This document shows, piece by piece, positions 9,696-19,090 of a stretch of 64,000 bases of DNA; positions within the stretch are counted from its first letter, which is position 1; each line of letters begins with the position of its first letter. Source of the stretch: Aliiroseovarius sp. PrR006 (GTDB lineage Bacteria; Pseudomonadota; Alphaproteobacteria; Rhodobacterales; Rhodobacteraceae); the NCBI RefSeq assembly GCF_010500215.1, contig NZ_JAAGOY010000010.1, positions 1 through 64,000 on the forward strand, written 5' to 3'. The notes below the pieces were generated by a model that saw only the letters and a list, made by a program, of their open reading frames with translations, made no database searches and was not told the origin of the DNA. Made by a program: the position numbers and the translations under genes.

Positions 9696-9731
9696 CGCAA
9701 AGTCACGCTTTACGCGAACGTAAGCTTTGCG
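9696..9731 (+). other. Inverted repeat upstream of the alpha/beta hydrolase gene
   Basis: CGCAAAG (9696-9702) pairs with CTTTGCG (9725-9731), with an inner TTACG/CGTAA hairpin closing a CGAA loop between them. It lies within 15 nt of the probable ATG at 9745, so it could hinder initiation or bind a regulator. No U tract follows, so it is not an ordinary terminator. Confidence 0.4.
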
Positions 9732-9744
9732 CTTGCATGCACGT

Positions 9745-10569
9745 ATGACCCAGACTGTCACCATAGATGGCCCTGCGCCGCTGACCGGCACGTTCTTCGC
9801 CGCCGACGCCCCGCGCGCGGTTGCGGTTCTGAACGGAGCGACAGGTGTCCCCCACCGCTTCTATCGCCATTTTGCTGCGTGGCTGGCCGAGACACAGAAC
9901 GTCTCGTGTCTGACATATGACTACAGCGATTTCGGAGCCTCATCGCGCGGGCCGGTTCGGGATGTGACAGCGTCGATGCTGGATTGGGGACTACGTGACA
10001 CCCAAACAGCACGAGATTGGCTTGAAGCACGCGCAGAGGGTTTGCCGCTTTGGCTCATGGGGCACTCATTGGGCGGGCTCATGCTGGCACGCCAACAACG
10101 CACCAAGGATATCGCGCGGGTGATCACTGTGTGCACGGGCCCGGTACACACCACGGACCATCCTTGGCCCTTTCAGGCCACGGTGCGCGCTTTATGGTTT
10201 GTGGTCGGGCCACTTTCGGCAGCAACCTTCGGCTATGTGCCAAGACAGGTCTCTGGCCTTGGCAGCGACATCCCCGGCCCTGTCTTCAAACAATGGAAGC
10301 GCTGGTGCACCACACGGGGATATCCGGCCAAAGATCCATGCGTTCCCGCAGCCCCAATGGCCGCATTTTCATGCCCTATACGTACGGTATCGCTGTCAGA
10401 TGACACATCCGTCCCACCGATTGCCGTCGCGCGAATGACCGAGCTTTATCCCGGAGCCGACACCGAACATCTTGCGCTTACGCCACAACAGTTTGGCTTG
10501 AAGAAGGTTGGGCATATCGACGCCTTCCGACGTGAAAATGCCAAGCTCTGGCCCGCGCTGATCGCTTAA
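9745..10569 (+). CDS. Alpha/beta hydrolase
   Basis: A 274-residue alpha/beta hydrolase-fold protein with no signal peptide. The nucleophile elbow is GHSLGG, with Ser108 as predicted nucleophile. The oxyanion region follows VLNGATGVPHRFY, and a late KKVGHIDAFR supplies the probable catalytic His. The substrate is unknown. I prefer ATG 9745; a TTG at 9727 is the next option and neither has a strong ribosome binding site. The 3' end overlaps the convergent TauE/SafE gene by 4 nt. Confidence 0.82.
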   Translation: MTQTVTIDGPAPLTGTFFAADAPRAVAVLNGATGVPHRFYRHFAAWLAETQNVSCLTYDYSDFGASSRGPVRDVTASMLDWGLRDTQTARDWLEARAEGLPLWLMGHSLGGLMLARQQRTKDIARVITVCTGPVHTTDHPWPFQATVRALWFVVGPLSAATFGYVPRQVSGLGSDIPGPVFKQWKRWCTTRGYPAKDPCVPAAPMAAFSCPIRTVSLSDDTSVPPIAVARMTELYPGADTEHLALTPQQFGLKKVGHIDAFRRENAKLWPALIA

Positions 10570-11333
10570 CCCATCAGCCCGCGCCGGATCAGGTTCAGCC
10601 CGGCCACCGTCAACACGATCAGGGTTGCGCGCTTAAAGGTCTTCTGCGGCATCCGATCGTGCAGGCGATAGCCCAGCGCCATCCCCAGAAAGGCCGGAAT
10701 CAACATGGCTGCGGATAAGGGCGCCGTATGGGCATTAAAGACACCCGACTGCATATGCGCCCCCACCAGCACCATCGCGCCGAACCCATAGACAACGCCC
10801 TGCGCCAGCATCTGTTCGGTCTTCGGAGTATTCGTCGCGGTCAGATAAGCCACAAGCGGCGGCCCCCACACCCCCGAAATCCCACCAACAAGCCCCGAGA
10901 TGGACGCGATGACGCTTTCATCCCGCACCCGGTTCTCTGGGCGAAGGGTCGGCACCCAGCCCCGTAACTGCATAAGGCAGAACAGCACGACAGGGACCCC
11001 GATCAGGATAAACAGCAGCCGCTGCGGCATAAACAGAACCAGTTGCGCGCTGAAGACCAACGTCACGAACAGCGCCAGAAGATAGATGTGATATTTCCGC
11101 ACAACCTCCCACGCGGGGCGCGCGCCCTGCCGAAGCGCTTGCCGAATGTTGGTGCTGGCGGTTGGCAGAATCAAAGCAGCCAAGGCGACCTCAGCCGGCA
11201 AAAAGGTCGCAAGCCCCGAGATCATGATCAGTGGCAGCCCAAATCCCACCACGCCTTTCACCACGCCAGCAAATACCGTGATTGCGACGGCTAGACCAAG
11301 CATCGACAGAGTAAAATCAGCCAGAATTCCCAT
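10566..11333 (-). CDS. TauE/SafE family sulfite/organosulfur exporter-type permease
   Basis: An integral membrane protein of about 255 residues with roughly eight hydrophobic helices. The N-terminal VFAGVVKGVVGFGLPLI is the repeat signature of the TauE/SafE (DUF81) family, and GLVGGISGVWGPPLVAYL is the second copy. Members export sulfite, sulfoacetate or related anions across the inner membrane; the substrate here is not inferable. ATG 11333 has GGAGG 7 nt upstream; a GTG at 11351 is an alternative with its own purine-rich site. Confidence 0.88.
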   Translation of the reverse strand: MGILADFTLSMLGLAVAITVFAGVVKGVVGFGLPLIMISGLATFLPAEVALAALILPTASTNIRQALRQGARPAWEVVRKYHIYLLALFVTLVFSAQLVLFMPQRLLFILIGVPVVLFCLMQLRGWVPTLRPENRVRDESVIASISGLVGGISGVWGPPLVAYLTATNTPKTEQMLAQGVVYGFGAMVLVGAHMQSGVFNAHTAPLSAAMLIPAFLGMALGYRLHDRMPQKTFKRATLIVLTVAGLNLIRRGLMG

Positions 11334-11522
11334 GTGCGCCCTCCAGTTCACCCCCTTCTAACGGATTAAAATCCTTGCGGCACAAAAATCTCCCCTGCGT
11401 TATATATGTTCGCAATTGAGGTTTCTGGCGTATTTTTATTGCGCTGCACCTGCAAAAGGATTATCTCTCTGCAGACGCGAAATAAGCAGCCGAATCCCGG
11501 CCGTATGTGACAGGAGTTTTCC

Positions 11523-13172
11523 ATGACCAGCGCCCTGATCGACAACCTTCTTGACCTGACCGGCGCGGCCCTTGCCCCGGTTGAAGCAACTTTTGACGCC
11601 GCCAAAGAAAATGTCCGCGCGCTGGTGTCCGAAGGCGACCGCGTGTCGGGCGCGAAATTGGAAGAACACCAAGCCGCCGCGCACGCCCTGTCGTGGCTGG
11701 CCACCTATGCCGAAAGCCTGCGCCAGATGAACGCTTGGGCTGGACGCCTGTCGGAAGACGGCAAGCTGGGCGAAATGGAAAAGCTGATCCTGCAAATCGC
11801 CTTTGGCGAATACCTCGCCCAGATGAAGGGCGGCATGATGATGAGCCAGAACGAAATGGCGCGTCTGGCCGACATGGGTGTTGATGGCACGGCTTTGGAC
11901 ACCGACGCGATCAATGCCCTGATCGCAAACGGCAACAATCAGGCTGCCCGCACCCGTCTGGTCGAGCTGATGCAAGACAACGCAGGCCATGCGACCTTCG
12001 GCGCCACCGGCTTGGATGACGAGTTGGAGATGATCCGCGAGCAGTTCCGCCGCTATGCGGATGAACGCGTGGTACCGAACGCCCATGAATGGCATCTGAA
12101 GGATGACTACATCCCGCTGGAAATTCTGGAAGAACTGGCCGAGATGGGCGTCTTTGGCCTGACCATCCCCGAAGAGTACGGCGGGCTGGGTCTGACGAAA
12201 GCTTCGATGGTTGTGGTTTCGGAAGAGCTATCGCGCGGCTATATCGGCGTCGGCTCGCTGGGTACCCGCTCGGAAATCGCCGCCGAGCTGATCTTGGCTG
12301 GCGGCACCGACGAACAGAAAGAACAGTGGCTACCCAAAATCTCGTCCGCCGAGATCCTGCCGACCGCCGTGTTCACCGAACCCAACACCGGCTCGGACCT
12401 TGGTTCGCTGCGCACTCGCGCGGTGAAGAACGCTGACGGCGACTATGAAGTGACTGGCAACAAAACCTGGATCACCCACGCCGCACGGACCCACGTGATG
12501 ACCCTGCTGGCGCGCACCGATCCGGACAGCAAAGACCACCGCGGTCTGTCGATGTTCCTGGCCGAGAAAACCCCCGGCGACGACGAAAACCCGTTCCCGA
12601 CCGAAGGCATGACCGGCGGCGAGATCGAGGTTCTGGGCTATCGCGGCATGAAGGAATTCGAGCTGGGCTTTGACGGGTTCAAAGTGAAGGGCGAGAACCT
12701 GCTGGGTGGCGTTGAAGGTCAGGGCTTCAAACAGCTTATGAAAACATTCGAGGCAGCCCGTATCCAGACCGCCGCCCGCGCAATCGGTGTCGCACAGAAC
12801 GCGCTGGAGATCGGCATGCAATATGCCGAGGACCGCAAGCAGTTCGGCAAATCGCTGATCAACTTCCCCCGCGTGGCCAACAAGCTGGCCATGATGGCCG
12901 TGGAAATCATGGTCGCACGTCAGCTGACCTATTTCTCGGCTTGGGAAAAGGACCACGACCAGCGTTGTGACCTTGAAGCTGGCATGGCCAAGCTGCTGGG
13001 GGCGCGTATCGCATGGGCCTGTGCGGATAACGCGCTGCAGATCCACGGCGGCAACGGCTTTGCGCTGGAATACCAGATCAGCCGCGTGCTGTGCGACGCG
13101 CGCATCCTGAACATCTTTGAAGGTGCTGCTGAGATTCAGGCACAGGTTATTGCCCGCCGCCTGCTGGGCTAA
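11523..13172 (+). CDS. mcd: (2S)-methylsuccinyl-CoA dehydrogenase, long-form acyl-CoA dehydrogenase
   Basis: A 549-residue acyl-CoA dehydrogenase with about 150 extra N-terminal residues (helical, beginning TSALIDNLLDLTGAAL) ahead of the usual fold, which starts near residue 165 (LDDELEMIREQFRRYADE). This long architecture and length match Mcd, which oxidises (2S)-methylsuccinyl-CoA to mesaconyl-CoA in the ethylmalonyl-CoA pathway for acetyl-CoA assimilation. The core has EPNTGSDLGSLRT, the flavin-contact block TGNKTWITHA, and a terminal IHGGNGFALEYQISR. Other pathway genes are not in the window. A general acyl-CoA dehydrogenase remains possible. Confidence 0.85.
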   Translation: MTSALIDNLLDLTGAALAPVEATFDAAKENVRALVSEGDRVSGAKLEEHQAAAHALSWLATYAESLRQMNAWAGRLSEDGKLGEMEKLILQIAFGEYLAQMKGGMMMSQNEMARLADMGVDGTALDTDAINALIANGNNQAARTRLVELMQDNAGHATFGATGLDDELEMIREQFRRYADERVVPNAHEWHLKDDYIPLEILEELAEMGVFGLTIPEEYGGLGLTKASMVVVSEELSRGYIGVGSLGTRSEIAAELILAGGTDEQKEQWLPKISSAEILPTAVFTEPNTGSDLGSLRTRAVKNADGDYEVTGNKTWITHAARTHVMTLLARTDPDSKDHRGLSMFLAEKTPGDDENPFPTEGMTGGEIEVLGYRGMKEFELGFDGFKVKGENLLGGVEGQGFKQLMKTFEAARIQTAARAIGVAQNALEIGMQYAEDRKQFGKSLINFPRVANKLAMMAVEIMVARQLTYFSAWEKDHDQRCDLEAGMAKLLGARIAWACADNALQIHGGNGFALEYQISRVLCDARILNIFEGAAEIQAQVIARRLLG

Positions 13173-13591
13173 AGCGCCGACCAAAAGCCTGCCGCCAAAA
13201 TCAGGCAGAGCGGGCCATAGAACATCAGGTTGAGCCGTGCGAACGGCTCTTCCATCCTCACGCTGAACAGCGGCAGGACATAGCTGGCAAGCCCGCGCAG
13301 GCCAAAGACTGCGACCAAGGCCCAGCCTGCCCAGACCAGCAAACGGTCGGGAATGACAGCTATGCCCTGCGTAAGCCCAATCAGCACGATCCCCGAAATG
13401 CCCAAGGCAGCAGCCACGAGAGCCGCGGCCCAACCGGGCGGCATTCTGGTGATCCCGGGCGCCCCGACCACCGTGCGCGCCAGTCTTTTCTCGTCCCAAA
13501 CGGGCCACCAAACGCCCAAGGCCCACAGCACATGTGCCAAAGCCATCCCCAACAGGATCAGATACGTAATCCCCAAGATAAACACCTGCAT
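13169..13591 (-). CDS. DUF3995-type small membrane protein
   Basis: From ATG 13591 the product is 140 residues with four predicted membrane helices. The first helix carries LALAH-like VLWALG (AHVLWALGVWWP), the hallmark of DUF3995 proteins, whose function is unknown. It is divergent from a TetR-family regulator, and its start lies just beyond two palindromes (13611-13663), so it is the obvious target of that regulator. A five-codon longer start (13606) is possible but would run closer to the operator. It overlaps the mcd stop by 4 nt on the opposite strand. Confidence 0.8.
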   Translation of the reverse strand: MQVFILGITYLILLGMALAHVLWALGVWWPVWDEKRLARTVVGAPGITRMPPGWAAALVAAALGISGIVLIGLTQGIAVIPDRLLVWAGWALVAVFGLRGLASYVLPLFSVRMEEPFARLNLMFYGPLCLILAAGFWSAL

Positions 13592-13610
13592 AGTACCCTC
13601 CATCACCTCA

Positions 13611-13663
13611 ATACGCTTGCGTATGGTGCATAGGATGGATAGCCTGTCAATACGCTAGCGTAT
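13611..13663. promoter_or_regulatory. Twin palindromic operator between DUF3995 gene and tetR
   Basis: Two near-identical 14-nt palindromes, ATACGCTTGCGTAT (13611-13624) and ATACGCTAGCGTAT (13650-13663), have centres 39 bp apart. They fill the gap between divergent genes, one of which encodes a TetR-family protein, the classical setting of an autoregulated TetR operator. Confidence 0.8.
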
Positions 13664-13677
13664 GGAGCGCTGAAACC

Positions 13678-14238
13678 ATGGTTAAAACCAAAGAACGACT
13701 AAGCACAGAAAGCTGGCTAATGGCGGGGTTTCGCGCCCTTGCGCGGTCGGGCCCGCAAGCGCTAAAGGCAGAACCATTGGCGCGCGAGCTTGGGACGACC
13801 AAGGGATCTTTCTACTGGCATTTCAAAGATGTAGCGAGCTTTCAATCGCAGATGCTGGAGCTGTGGGAGACCCGCGCAGTTGACGATATCACGCGATATC
13901 TTGACCACGAAGCGGACCCCGTGCGTAAGCTGTACATGCTGGGTGAGATCTCGACATCTTCGAATCCGGACCATGGCGGGGACGCGGTTGAACCTGCGAT
14001 AAGAGCATGGGCACAAAGCAACCATACTGCTGCGTATGTTGTTGAGCGTGTAGATCAAAAGCGTCTGGAGTATCTGCACGGCATTCTGACTGAACTTGAC
14101 CTCAGCAACCCTGATTTTGCCCGCCTGATCTATGGCGCCTATATTGGCATGGGAACGCTGTCGGCGAAGGATGGGAACGACAACAAGGACGCCATGAGCA
14201 CGCTTTTGGCCGCTCTACTGGCCCTGCGTGACGCCTAA
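13678..14238 (+). CDS. TetR/AcrR family transcriptional regulator
   Basis: A 186-residue regulator. The N-terminal helix-turn-helix spans about residues 10-55, with the family signature LARELGTTKGSFYWHFKD as turn and recognition helix. The C-terminal two thirds form the ligand/dimer domain and are not recognisable to a specific class. ATG 13678 lies 14 nt after the second of two operator palindromes. It probably represses itself and the divergent DUF3995 membrane gene. The inducer is unknown. Confidence 0.92.
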   Translation: MVKTKERLSTESWLMAGFRALARSGPQALKAEPLARELGTTKGSFYWHFKDVASFQSQMLELWETRAVDDITRYLDHEADPVRKLYMLGEISTSSNPDHGGDAVEPAIRAWAQSNHTAAYVVERVDQKRLEYLHGILTELDLSNPDFARLIYGAYIGMGTLSAKDGNDNKDAMSTLLAALLALRDA

Positions 14239-14276
14239 GACTGGCATTCTCGGCCCGGCACCCCCATCTTGCTGCC

Positions 14277-14672
14277 ATGAGACTTTTGCTTCTGATTCCT
14301 ACCGCCGCCGTTCTTCTCTCCGCCTGCAAGGACGAAACGATCTCGGGCTACGCGGACTCAGGTGCAATCTGGTCGCTGGTCGAGCTTGATGGTGTTGCGT
14401 TTCCAGCAGAAGCAACACTCAGCTTTCCCGAAAAAGGTCGGATTGCGGGTCAAGCCCCGTGCAACAGTTACTCCGGATCCCAATCCGCGCCCTATCCGTG
14501 GTTTGAAACAGGGCCCATCCTGTCGACCAAACGGGCGTGTGCAGACATGAACGCCGAAGCCACATTCTTCACCGCACTCAGCGTTATGCGCATCGCCGAA
14601 GTGTCGGGCAGCACCTTGATCCTATCCAACGAAGATGGACGCGAGATGGTGTTTACAAGCCTGCCGCGTTAA
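14277..14672 (+). CDS. META domain-containing lipoprotein
   Basis: A 131-residue protein with a lipoprotein signal: LLSAC with the lipidated Cys at position 17. The mature part has the META/HslJ-like pattern: WSLVELDG at the start, [14 protein letters not shown] in the middle, [16 protein letters not shown], and a final [15 protein letters not shown]. HslJ-type proteins are envelope proteins linked to stress or novobiocin resistance. Its role here is unknown. The gene overlaps the convergent recO 3' end by 20 nt. Confidence 0.85.
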   Translation: MRLLLLIPTAAVLLSACKDETISGYADSGAIWSLVELDGVAFPAEATLSFPEKGRIAGQAPCNSYSGSQSAPYPWFETGPILSTKRACADMNAEATFFTALSVMRIAEVSGSTLILSNEDGREMVFTSLPR

Positions 14673-15393
14673 CGGCGTCGCGCTTCAGCCGATCCAGAAG
14701 CCGCGCCCGTGCCTCGGGCAGAGGTTTGTCACCAAGTGCGTGCGCAATGCCGTGGGTCAAGAAATGCCCCGTGGTCACCAACCCGTCCAGTACATTGGAC
14801 AGCGATCCATCACCGACGCCCAGAAGCTCGGGTGGCAAGGGCAGCAATCGATCCGCCCACTCCCCTGCCCCTTCGGCAGACACCGCCCGACCGGTTTTGG
14901 GCGAGACATAGGCCAAATCGTCCCGCGCACCCGTCACCGCGCATTCGGTCAGGTCTAGGCCAAAGCCCAGCTCCTCCAATAGCGCCAGTTCCCATTTCAG
15001 ATAGGCGGTCGGCCACGCTGCGTTGACACCCAGAAGATCCAGCATGGATTGGGTCCTGTCATAGAGCACCGGATGCGGTTCGCGTTCCGGCAACGCGTAC
15101 GCCAACAGTGCGGTGATCGCATTCAGCCCAGCCAGCGCAGTACGGTCTGACAAGACCAGCGCACGACTACGCAGGGGTTCGACCGCATAGCTGCCGATAT
15201 GCTCTTCCAGCCGCGCGCGCCAGGTGACATCCAACTGCGCGCCGGGTTGCAGGGTTGGGGCGATCTTTCGGCTGACGCCCCCGCGTACCACACCCGCGTG
15301 GCGGCCGTGTTCGGCGGTAAAAACGTCAATGATGACAGAGGTTTCGCCATGCTTGCGCACGGACAGCAACGCCCCCTGATCTCGCCAATCCAT
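14653..15393 (-). CDS. recO: DNA repair protein RecO
   Basis: A 246-residue RecO, which with RecR loads RecA onto SSB-coated single-stranded gaps. The N-terminal OB fold begins [18 protein letters not shown] and includes [18 protein letters not shown]. The helical C-terminal part contains [23 protein letters not shown], the conserved central block; the usual zinc cysteines are largely absent, as in other alphaproteobacteria. It is the last gene of the era-rnc run, separated from the DUF1491 gene by 36 nt. Confidence 0.93.
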   Translation of the reverse strand: MDWRDQGALLSVRKHGETSVIIDVFTAEHGRHAGVVRGGVSRKIAPTLQPGAQLDVTWRARLEEHIGSYAVEPLRSRALVLSDRTALAGLNAITALLAYALPEREPHPVLYDRTQSMLDLLGVNAAWPTAYLKWELALLEELGFGLDLTECAVTGARDDLAYVSPKTGRAVSAEGAGEWADRLLPLPPELLGVGDGSLSNVLDGLVTTGHFLTHGIAHALGDKPLPEARARLLDRLKRDAVNAAGL

Positions 15394-15429
15394 CGCGACC
15401 CTCCTGCGTGCAGCCTAGCGGGGTCTGTG

Positions 15430-15762
15430 TCAGTCGGAAAGCCCCGGTTCGTCCAGAAGATGGCGGCCCTGTTTGTCCTCGACTTCGATGATCCAAAGGT
15501 CCGGGTCAAAGCCCTTTTGGCGGGTCAGGGCGGCGTCGACGTCCGTTTCAACGCCCTCAGACAACACCATCCAACAGCGCTCGCCCGTCATCAGGTCAAA
15601 GCTACGTTGATAGGCCGTGGCCTGGCCGTCCAGCGTGTTCATTTTGACCAGAACGGCACCCGCCGTCGCGTCACCCTTCTGGGTCACGAAGGCGGGAATG
15701 TCAGACAGGCGCAACCGTGTCAGATAGGCCGAAACCCAGACATCCGCCGTCAGGCGCATCAC
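15430..15762 (-). CDS. DUF1491 family protein
   Basis: A 110-residue protein beginning MMRLTADVWVSAYLTRL with the later blocks GAVLVKMN and DPDLWIIEVED, diagnostic of DUF1491, a small alphaproteobacterial family of unknown function. It overlaps the era stop by 4 nt and lies between era and recO, a conserved location that suggests a role with ribosome assembly or repair genes but proves nothing. No signal peptide or membrane segment. Confidence 0.9.
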   Translation of the reverse strand: MMRLTADVWVSAYLTRLRLSDIPAFVTQKGDATAGAVLVKMNTLDGQATAYQRSFDLMTGERCWMVLSEGVETDVDAALTRQKGFDPDLWIIEVEDKQGRHLLDEPGLSD

Positions 15763-16676
15763 TTATTCCCGTCGCGGAAATCGAGCCCCATTTCCGAGTA
15801 GCGCTCTTTTTCTTCAAGCCAGTTCGGGCGCACTTTCACCTGCAGGAACAGGTGGATTTTGCGGCCCATGAACTCTTCTAGCTCGGCGCGGGCCGATTGG
15901 CTGACGGCTTTGATCGTCTCGCCGCGTTTGCCCAGAATGATGCCTTTATGGCCGTCACGCGCGACATAGATGATCTGGTCTACGCGGGCCGAACCATCTT
16001 TGCGCTCTTCCCAGTTCTCGGTCTCGACCGTCAGCTGATAGGGCAGCTCCTGATGCAAGCGCAGGGTCAGTTTTTCGCGGGTCATCTCGGCAGCGATCAT
16101 GCGCATGGGCAGATCGGCGATCTGGTCTTCAGGGTACAGCCACGGACCTTCCGGCAGATGCCCTGCCAGCCATGTGCGCAGATCCTTTACGCCATGGCCC
16201 TTCTCGGCCGAAATCATGAAGGTTTCGGCAAACTCATAACGTGCGTTCAGGTCCTTGGTCAGCGCCAAAAGCACCTCGGATTGCACACGGTCGATCTTGT
16301 TGATGGCCAGAGCAACCGTACGGCCCTGTCCGATCTCTTTCAGACCTTCCAGAATGCGCTCAACACCTTCGGTGACACCGCGATGTGCTTCGACAAGAAG
16401 CACGATCACATCGGCGTCCGAGGCACCGCCCCAGGCAGCTGCGACCATCGCGCGGTCCAGTCGGCGGCGCGGCTGGAACAGGCCGGGCGTGTCCACGAAC
16501 ACAATCTGCGCATCACCTTCAATCGCCACGCCACGAATGCGCGCGCGTGTGGTCTGCACCTTGTGCGTCACGATCGAAACCTTGGCCCCGACCATACGGT
16601 TCGTCAGCGTCGACTTGCCCGCATTGGGTTCGCCAATCAGGGCGACAAAGCCCGCGCGTGTGTTCGCATCCGACAT
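15759..16676 (-). CDS. era: GTPase Era
   Basis: A 305-residue Era that binds 16S rRNA near its 3' end during 30S maturation. G1 is GEPNAGKST (residues 15-23), G3 is DTPGLF, G4 is NKID, and the C-terminal KH domain has GKRGETIKAVSQSARAEL. It starts 3 nt after the rnc stop; the rnc-era pair is widely conserved and both act on rRNA. Confidence 0.96.
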   Translation of the reverse strand: MSDANTRAGFVALIGEPNAGKSTLTNRMVGAKVSIVTHKVQTTRARIRGVAIEGDAQIVFVDTPGLFQPRRRLDRAMVAAAWGGASDADVIVLLVEAHRGVTEGVERILEGLKEIGQGRTVALAINKIDRVQSEVLLALTKDLNARYEFAETFMISAEKGHGVKDLRTWLAGHLPEGPWLYPEDQIADLPMRMIAAEMTREKLTLRLHQELPYQLTVETENWEERKDGSARVDQIIYVARDGHKGIILGKRGETIKAVSQSARAELEEFMGRKIHLFLQVKVRPNWLEEKERYSEMGLDFRDGNK

Positions 16677-16679
16677 CTT

Positions 16680-17360
16680 TTATCCTTCAACCTGCGCCAG
16701 AAGCGCTTTGGCCGCAGCTTGTTCGGCGGCCCGTTTTGAGTTGGCTTTCGCCTGCGCCGCACGACCATCGGGCAACTGCACTTCGATGGTGAAGACCGGA
16801 GCATGATCCGGGCCTTCGCGACTTGTTTCGATATATTTCGGTACAGCCATCTTACGCGCCTGCGCCCATTCTTGCAGCGCTGTTTTTGCATCGCGGGCGT
16901 CGGCCTCGACCTTGTGGATGCGATCGCCCCACAGACGAAGGATCATATCCCGCGCCGGATCCAGCCCGCCATCCAGATAGACAGCGGCGATGACCGCCTC
17001 CATCGCGTCGCCCAAAAGTGCCAGCTTACGGCGCCCGCCGGTCTTCATCTCAGACCGGCCCAGCTTCAGGACCGCACCCAGATCAATCTGCGTGGCCACA
17101 TCGGCGCAGGTTTCCTTGCGCACCAGCGCGTTATAACGCGGAGCCAGCGTACCTTCGGGCGCGTTGGGATCATCAGCCAAAAGCTTTTCGGACATGACCA
17201 GCCCAAGCACCCGGTCGCCCAGAAACTCCAGCCGCTGATTGTCGGGCCGGGTGGCGGACGAGATCGACCCATGCGTTAGCGCGCGGATCAGCAGGTCGGG
17301 CTGCGAAAACTCGTACCCGATACGTGCCGTGAAGGCGATGAGATCAGCAGACAACTTCAC
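16680..17360 (-). CDS. rnc: Ribonuclease III
   Basis: A 226-residue double-stranded-RNA endonuclease that processes rRNA precursors. The catalytic signature is [10 protein letters not shown] (about residues 43-52), the second acidic site is [16 protein letters not shown], and the C-terminal dsRNA-binding domain ends with [12 protein letters not shown]. It overlaps the lepB stop by 4 nt and precedes era, forming lepB-rnc-era. Confidence 0.96.
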   Translation of the reverse strand: MKLSADLIAFTARIGYEFSQPDLLIRALTHGSISSATRPDNQRLEFLGDRVLGLVMSEKLLADDPNAPEGTLAPRYNALVRKETCADVATQIDLGAVLKLGRSEMKTGGRRKLALLGDAMEAVIAAVYLDGGLDPARDMILRLWGDRIHKVEADARDAKTALQEWAQARKMAVPKYIETSREGPDHAPVFTIEVQLPDGRAAQAKANSKRAAEQAAAKALLAQVEG

Positions 17361-18136
17361 TCGATTTCCTTGAAGAAGCGATCCGAGCGCCAGGTCCAGA
17401 AATAGAACAGACGCTTGCCAGCCGCCGAGAACATGATGCGGTCCGCACGGCCCAGCAGGTATTCAGCAGGTACGAAGCCAACGCCGCCAGCGTTCGGGCT
17501 GACACGGCTGTCGATCGAGTTATCGCGGTTGTCACCCATGAAGAAGTAATGACCTACAGGCACGGTGAACACGTTGGTGTTGTCGACGCTACGGTTCGCG
17601 AAGTTCAAGATCGAATGCGACACGCCACCGGGCAGAGTTTCAACGAACTTTTCTTTCAGGCACTCACCACCTTCACCAACCGGACGGTTGATACATTGCG
17701 GAATGGTGCGGAAACGTCCCTGCGGCAGCTTGATTTCCGAGAACATGCCATCCGGCACCTGTTTGGCCTCTTCACCGTTGATCCAAAGCACGCTGTTTTT
17801 GACCTGGATCTTGTCGCCCGGCAGGCCAACCAGACGTTTTACATAGTCGGTGCCAAGAGTCGGGTGGCGGAACACGACGACATCACCACGCTCTGGCTCT
17901 GAACCCAGAATCCGTCCCGAGATCGGGCAGCTTGAGAACGGGCAGGAGTGTTTGGAATAGCCATAGGCCATCTTGTTCACGAACAGAAAGTCACCGATCA
18001 GAAGCGTGTCTTTCATCGACCCTGTGGGGATCCAGAAGGGCTGAAAGAACAGGGTGCGGAAGATCCCGGCGATGATCAGCGCCCAGAAGATCGTTTTGAC
18101 GTTCTCCCACAGGCCATCTTTCTGCTTCTCGGTCAT
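17357..18136 (-). CDS. lepB: Signal peptidase I
   Basis: A 259-residue type I leader peptidase. One N-terminal membrane anchor (about residues 14-32) precedes the catalytic Ser40 in [10 protein letters not shown] and the general-base Lys100 in [12 protein letters not shown]. The C-terminal block [11 protein letters not shown] is the conserved box E. It removes signal peptides from exported proteins on the periplasmic face. The gap between acpS and lepB (18137-18251) holds nothing else recognisable. Confidence 0.95.
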   Translation of the reverse strand: MTEKQKDGLWENVKTIFWALIIAGIFRTLFFQPFWIPTGSMKDTLLIGDFLFVNKMAYGYSKHSCPFSSCPISGRILGSEPERGDVVVFRHPTLGTDYVKRLVGLPGDKIQVKNSVLWINGEEAKQVPDGMFSEIKLPQGRFRTIPQCINRPVGEGGECLKEKFVETLPGGVSHSILNFANRSVDNTNVFTVPVGHYFFMGDNRDNSIDSRVSPNAGGVGFVPAEYLLGRADRIMFSAAGKRLFYFWTWRSDRFFKEIE

Positions 18137-18251
18137 GTAACTGCCTTTTATCTGTCAGGCCGCAATGGCCGAAATCTGTTGTGGGCGATATGGGCGGATG
18201 GGGGGCCGGAGTCAAGTTTAGCGCCGGGTTTCGGTGGGTTTGACCGGGGAT

Positions 18252-18650
18252 TTAGACGGGCCGCGCCTCAATCACCACAAATGCCTGCGCCCAAGGGTGA
18301 TCATCTGTCAGGGTGACGTGGATCACGGCCTGATGCCCGGCAGGGGTCAATTCGTCCAAACGGTCCTTGGCCCAGCCCGTGACCTCCATCACCGGTTGTC
18401 CCGTGCGCAGGTTCGATACCGCCATATCGCGCCAGCTGATCCCCATCGCAAGCCCGGTGCCCAAGGCTTTCGAGCACGCCTCTTTCGCGGCCCAGCGCTT
18501 AGCCAGCGTACCCGCTTCATCCTTGCGCCGCGCGGCCTTGGCCAGCTCACGATCCGTGAAGACGCGGGCACGGAACCGGTCTCCGAACCGATCCAACGTG
18601 CCTTGAATACGCTCGATATTCGCAAGGTCCGTGCCGATACCAAGGATCAT
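18252..18650 (-). CDS. acpS: Holo-[acyl-carrier-protein] synthase
   Basis: A 132-residue phosphopantetheinyl transferase that converts apo-ACP to holo-ACP. The N-terminal metal-binding [12 protein letters not shown] and the [14 protein letters not shown] motif with its catalytic Glu are both present. It overlaps the preceding membrane-protein gene by 4 nt and lies in the typical pdxJ-acpS-lepB order. Confidence 0.94.
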   Translation of the reverse strand: MILGIGTDLANIERIQGTLDRFGDRFRARVFTDRELAKAARRKDEAGTLAKRWAAKEACSKALGTGLAMGISWRDMAVSNLRTGQPVMEVTGWAKDRLDELTPAGHQAVIHVTLTDDHPWAQAFVVIEARPV

Positions 18651-19090
18651 TTGCCCGCCTTTTTGTCCAAGGCTTTGCGCTGGTTCTTATACCCCATCGT
18701 CAGGAAGAAGCGGTTGACCAGAAGGGTCAGCCCCATGATCCCGGCAAAAACCAGCACCCACGTCATCATCGAGATAGACGAGAACATCTCGCGCATCAGA
18801 GGCATCAGGATCAGCAGTCCGGCAAGCACGGCCACGGTGATGACGCCAACAACCATGGTCGCCAGCGAGGCAGCAGACCACGCTTCGGTGTTTTCATACT
18901 GGCCCAACCCGGCATCAGCGCGTTTCTGGCCTTCAATCATCGCCGCCATCATCGGAGGCAGCACCGTGGACAGGCCCGTCGGCAGCGAAAAGCCAAACAA
19001 CCTTTGGAGCAGCAACCCAATGATCATCAGGCCAATCATGCTTAGGATATAAACGCCTGCATAGCGCTTCCAATTCAATGCTCCGTTCAT
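18647..19090 (-). CDS. Small four-helix membrane protein, unknown
   Basis: A 147-residue protein with four hydrophobic segments at about residues 10-28, 32-52, 74-98 and 106-126, and a basic C terminus ([13 protein letters not shown]). The arrangement [12 protein letters not shown] between the second and third helices resembles the ABZJ_00895-type family, which I recall only weakly. It overlaps both pdxJ and acpS by 4 nt, so it is co-translated with them. No function is inferable. Confidence 0.75.
   Translation of the reverse strand: MNGALNWKRYAGVYILSMIGLMIIGLLLQRLFGFSLPTGLSTVLPPMMAAMIEGQKRADAGLGQYENTEAWSAASLATMVVGVITVAVLAGLLILMPLMREMFSSISMMTWVLVFAGIMGLTLLVNRFFLTMGYKNQRKALDKKAGK

Noticed and set aside
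11367-11522. Promoter for mcd (TTGCGC with TATCTC at 17 nt)
   Set aside because: Match to consensus is too weak to list as a feature by eye.
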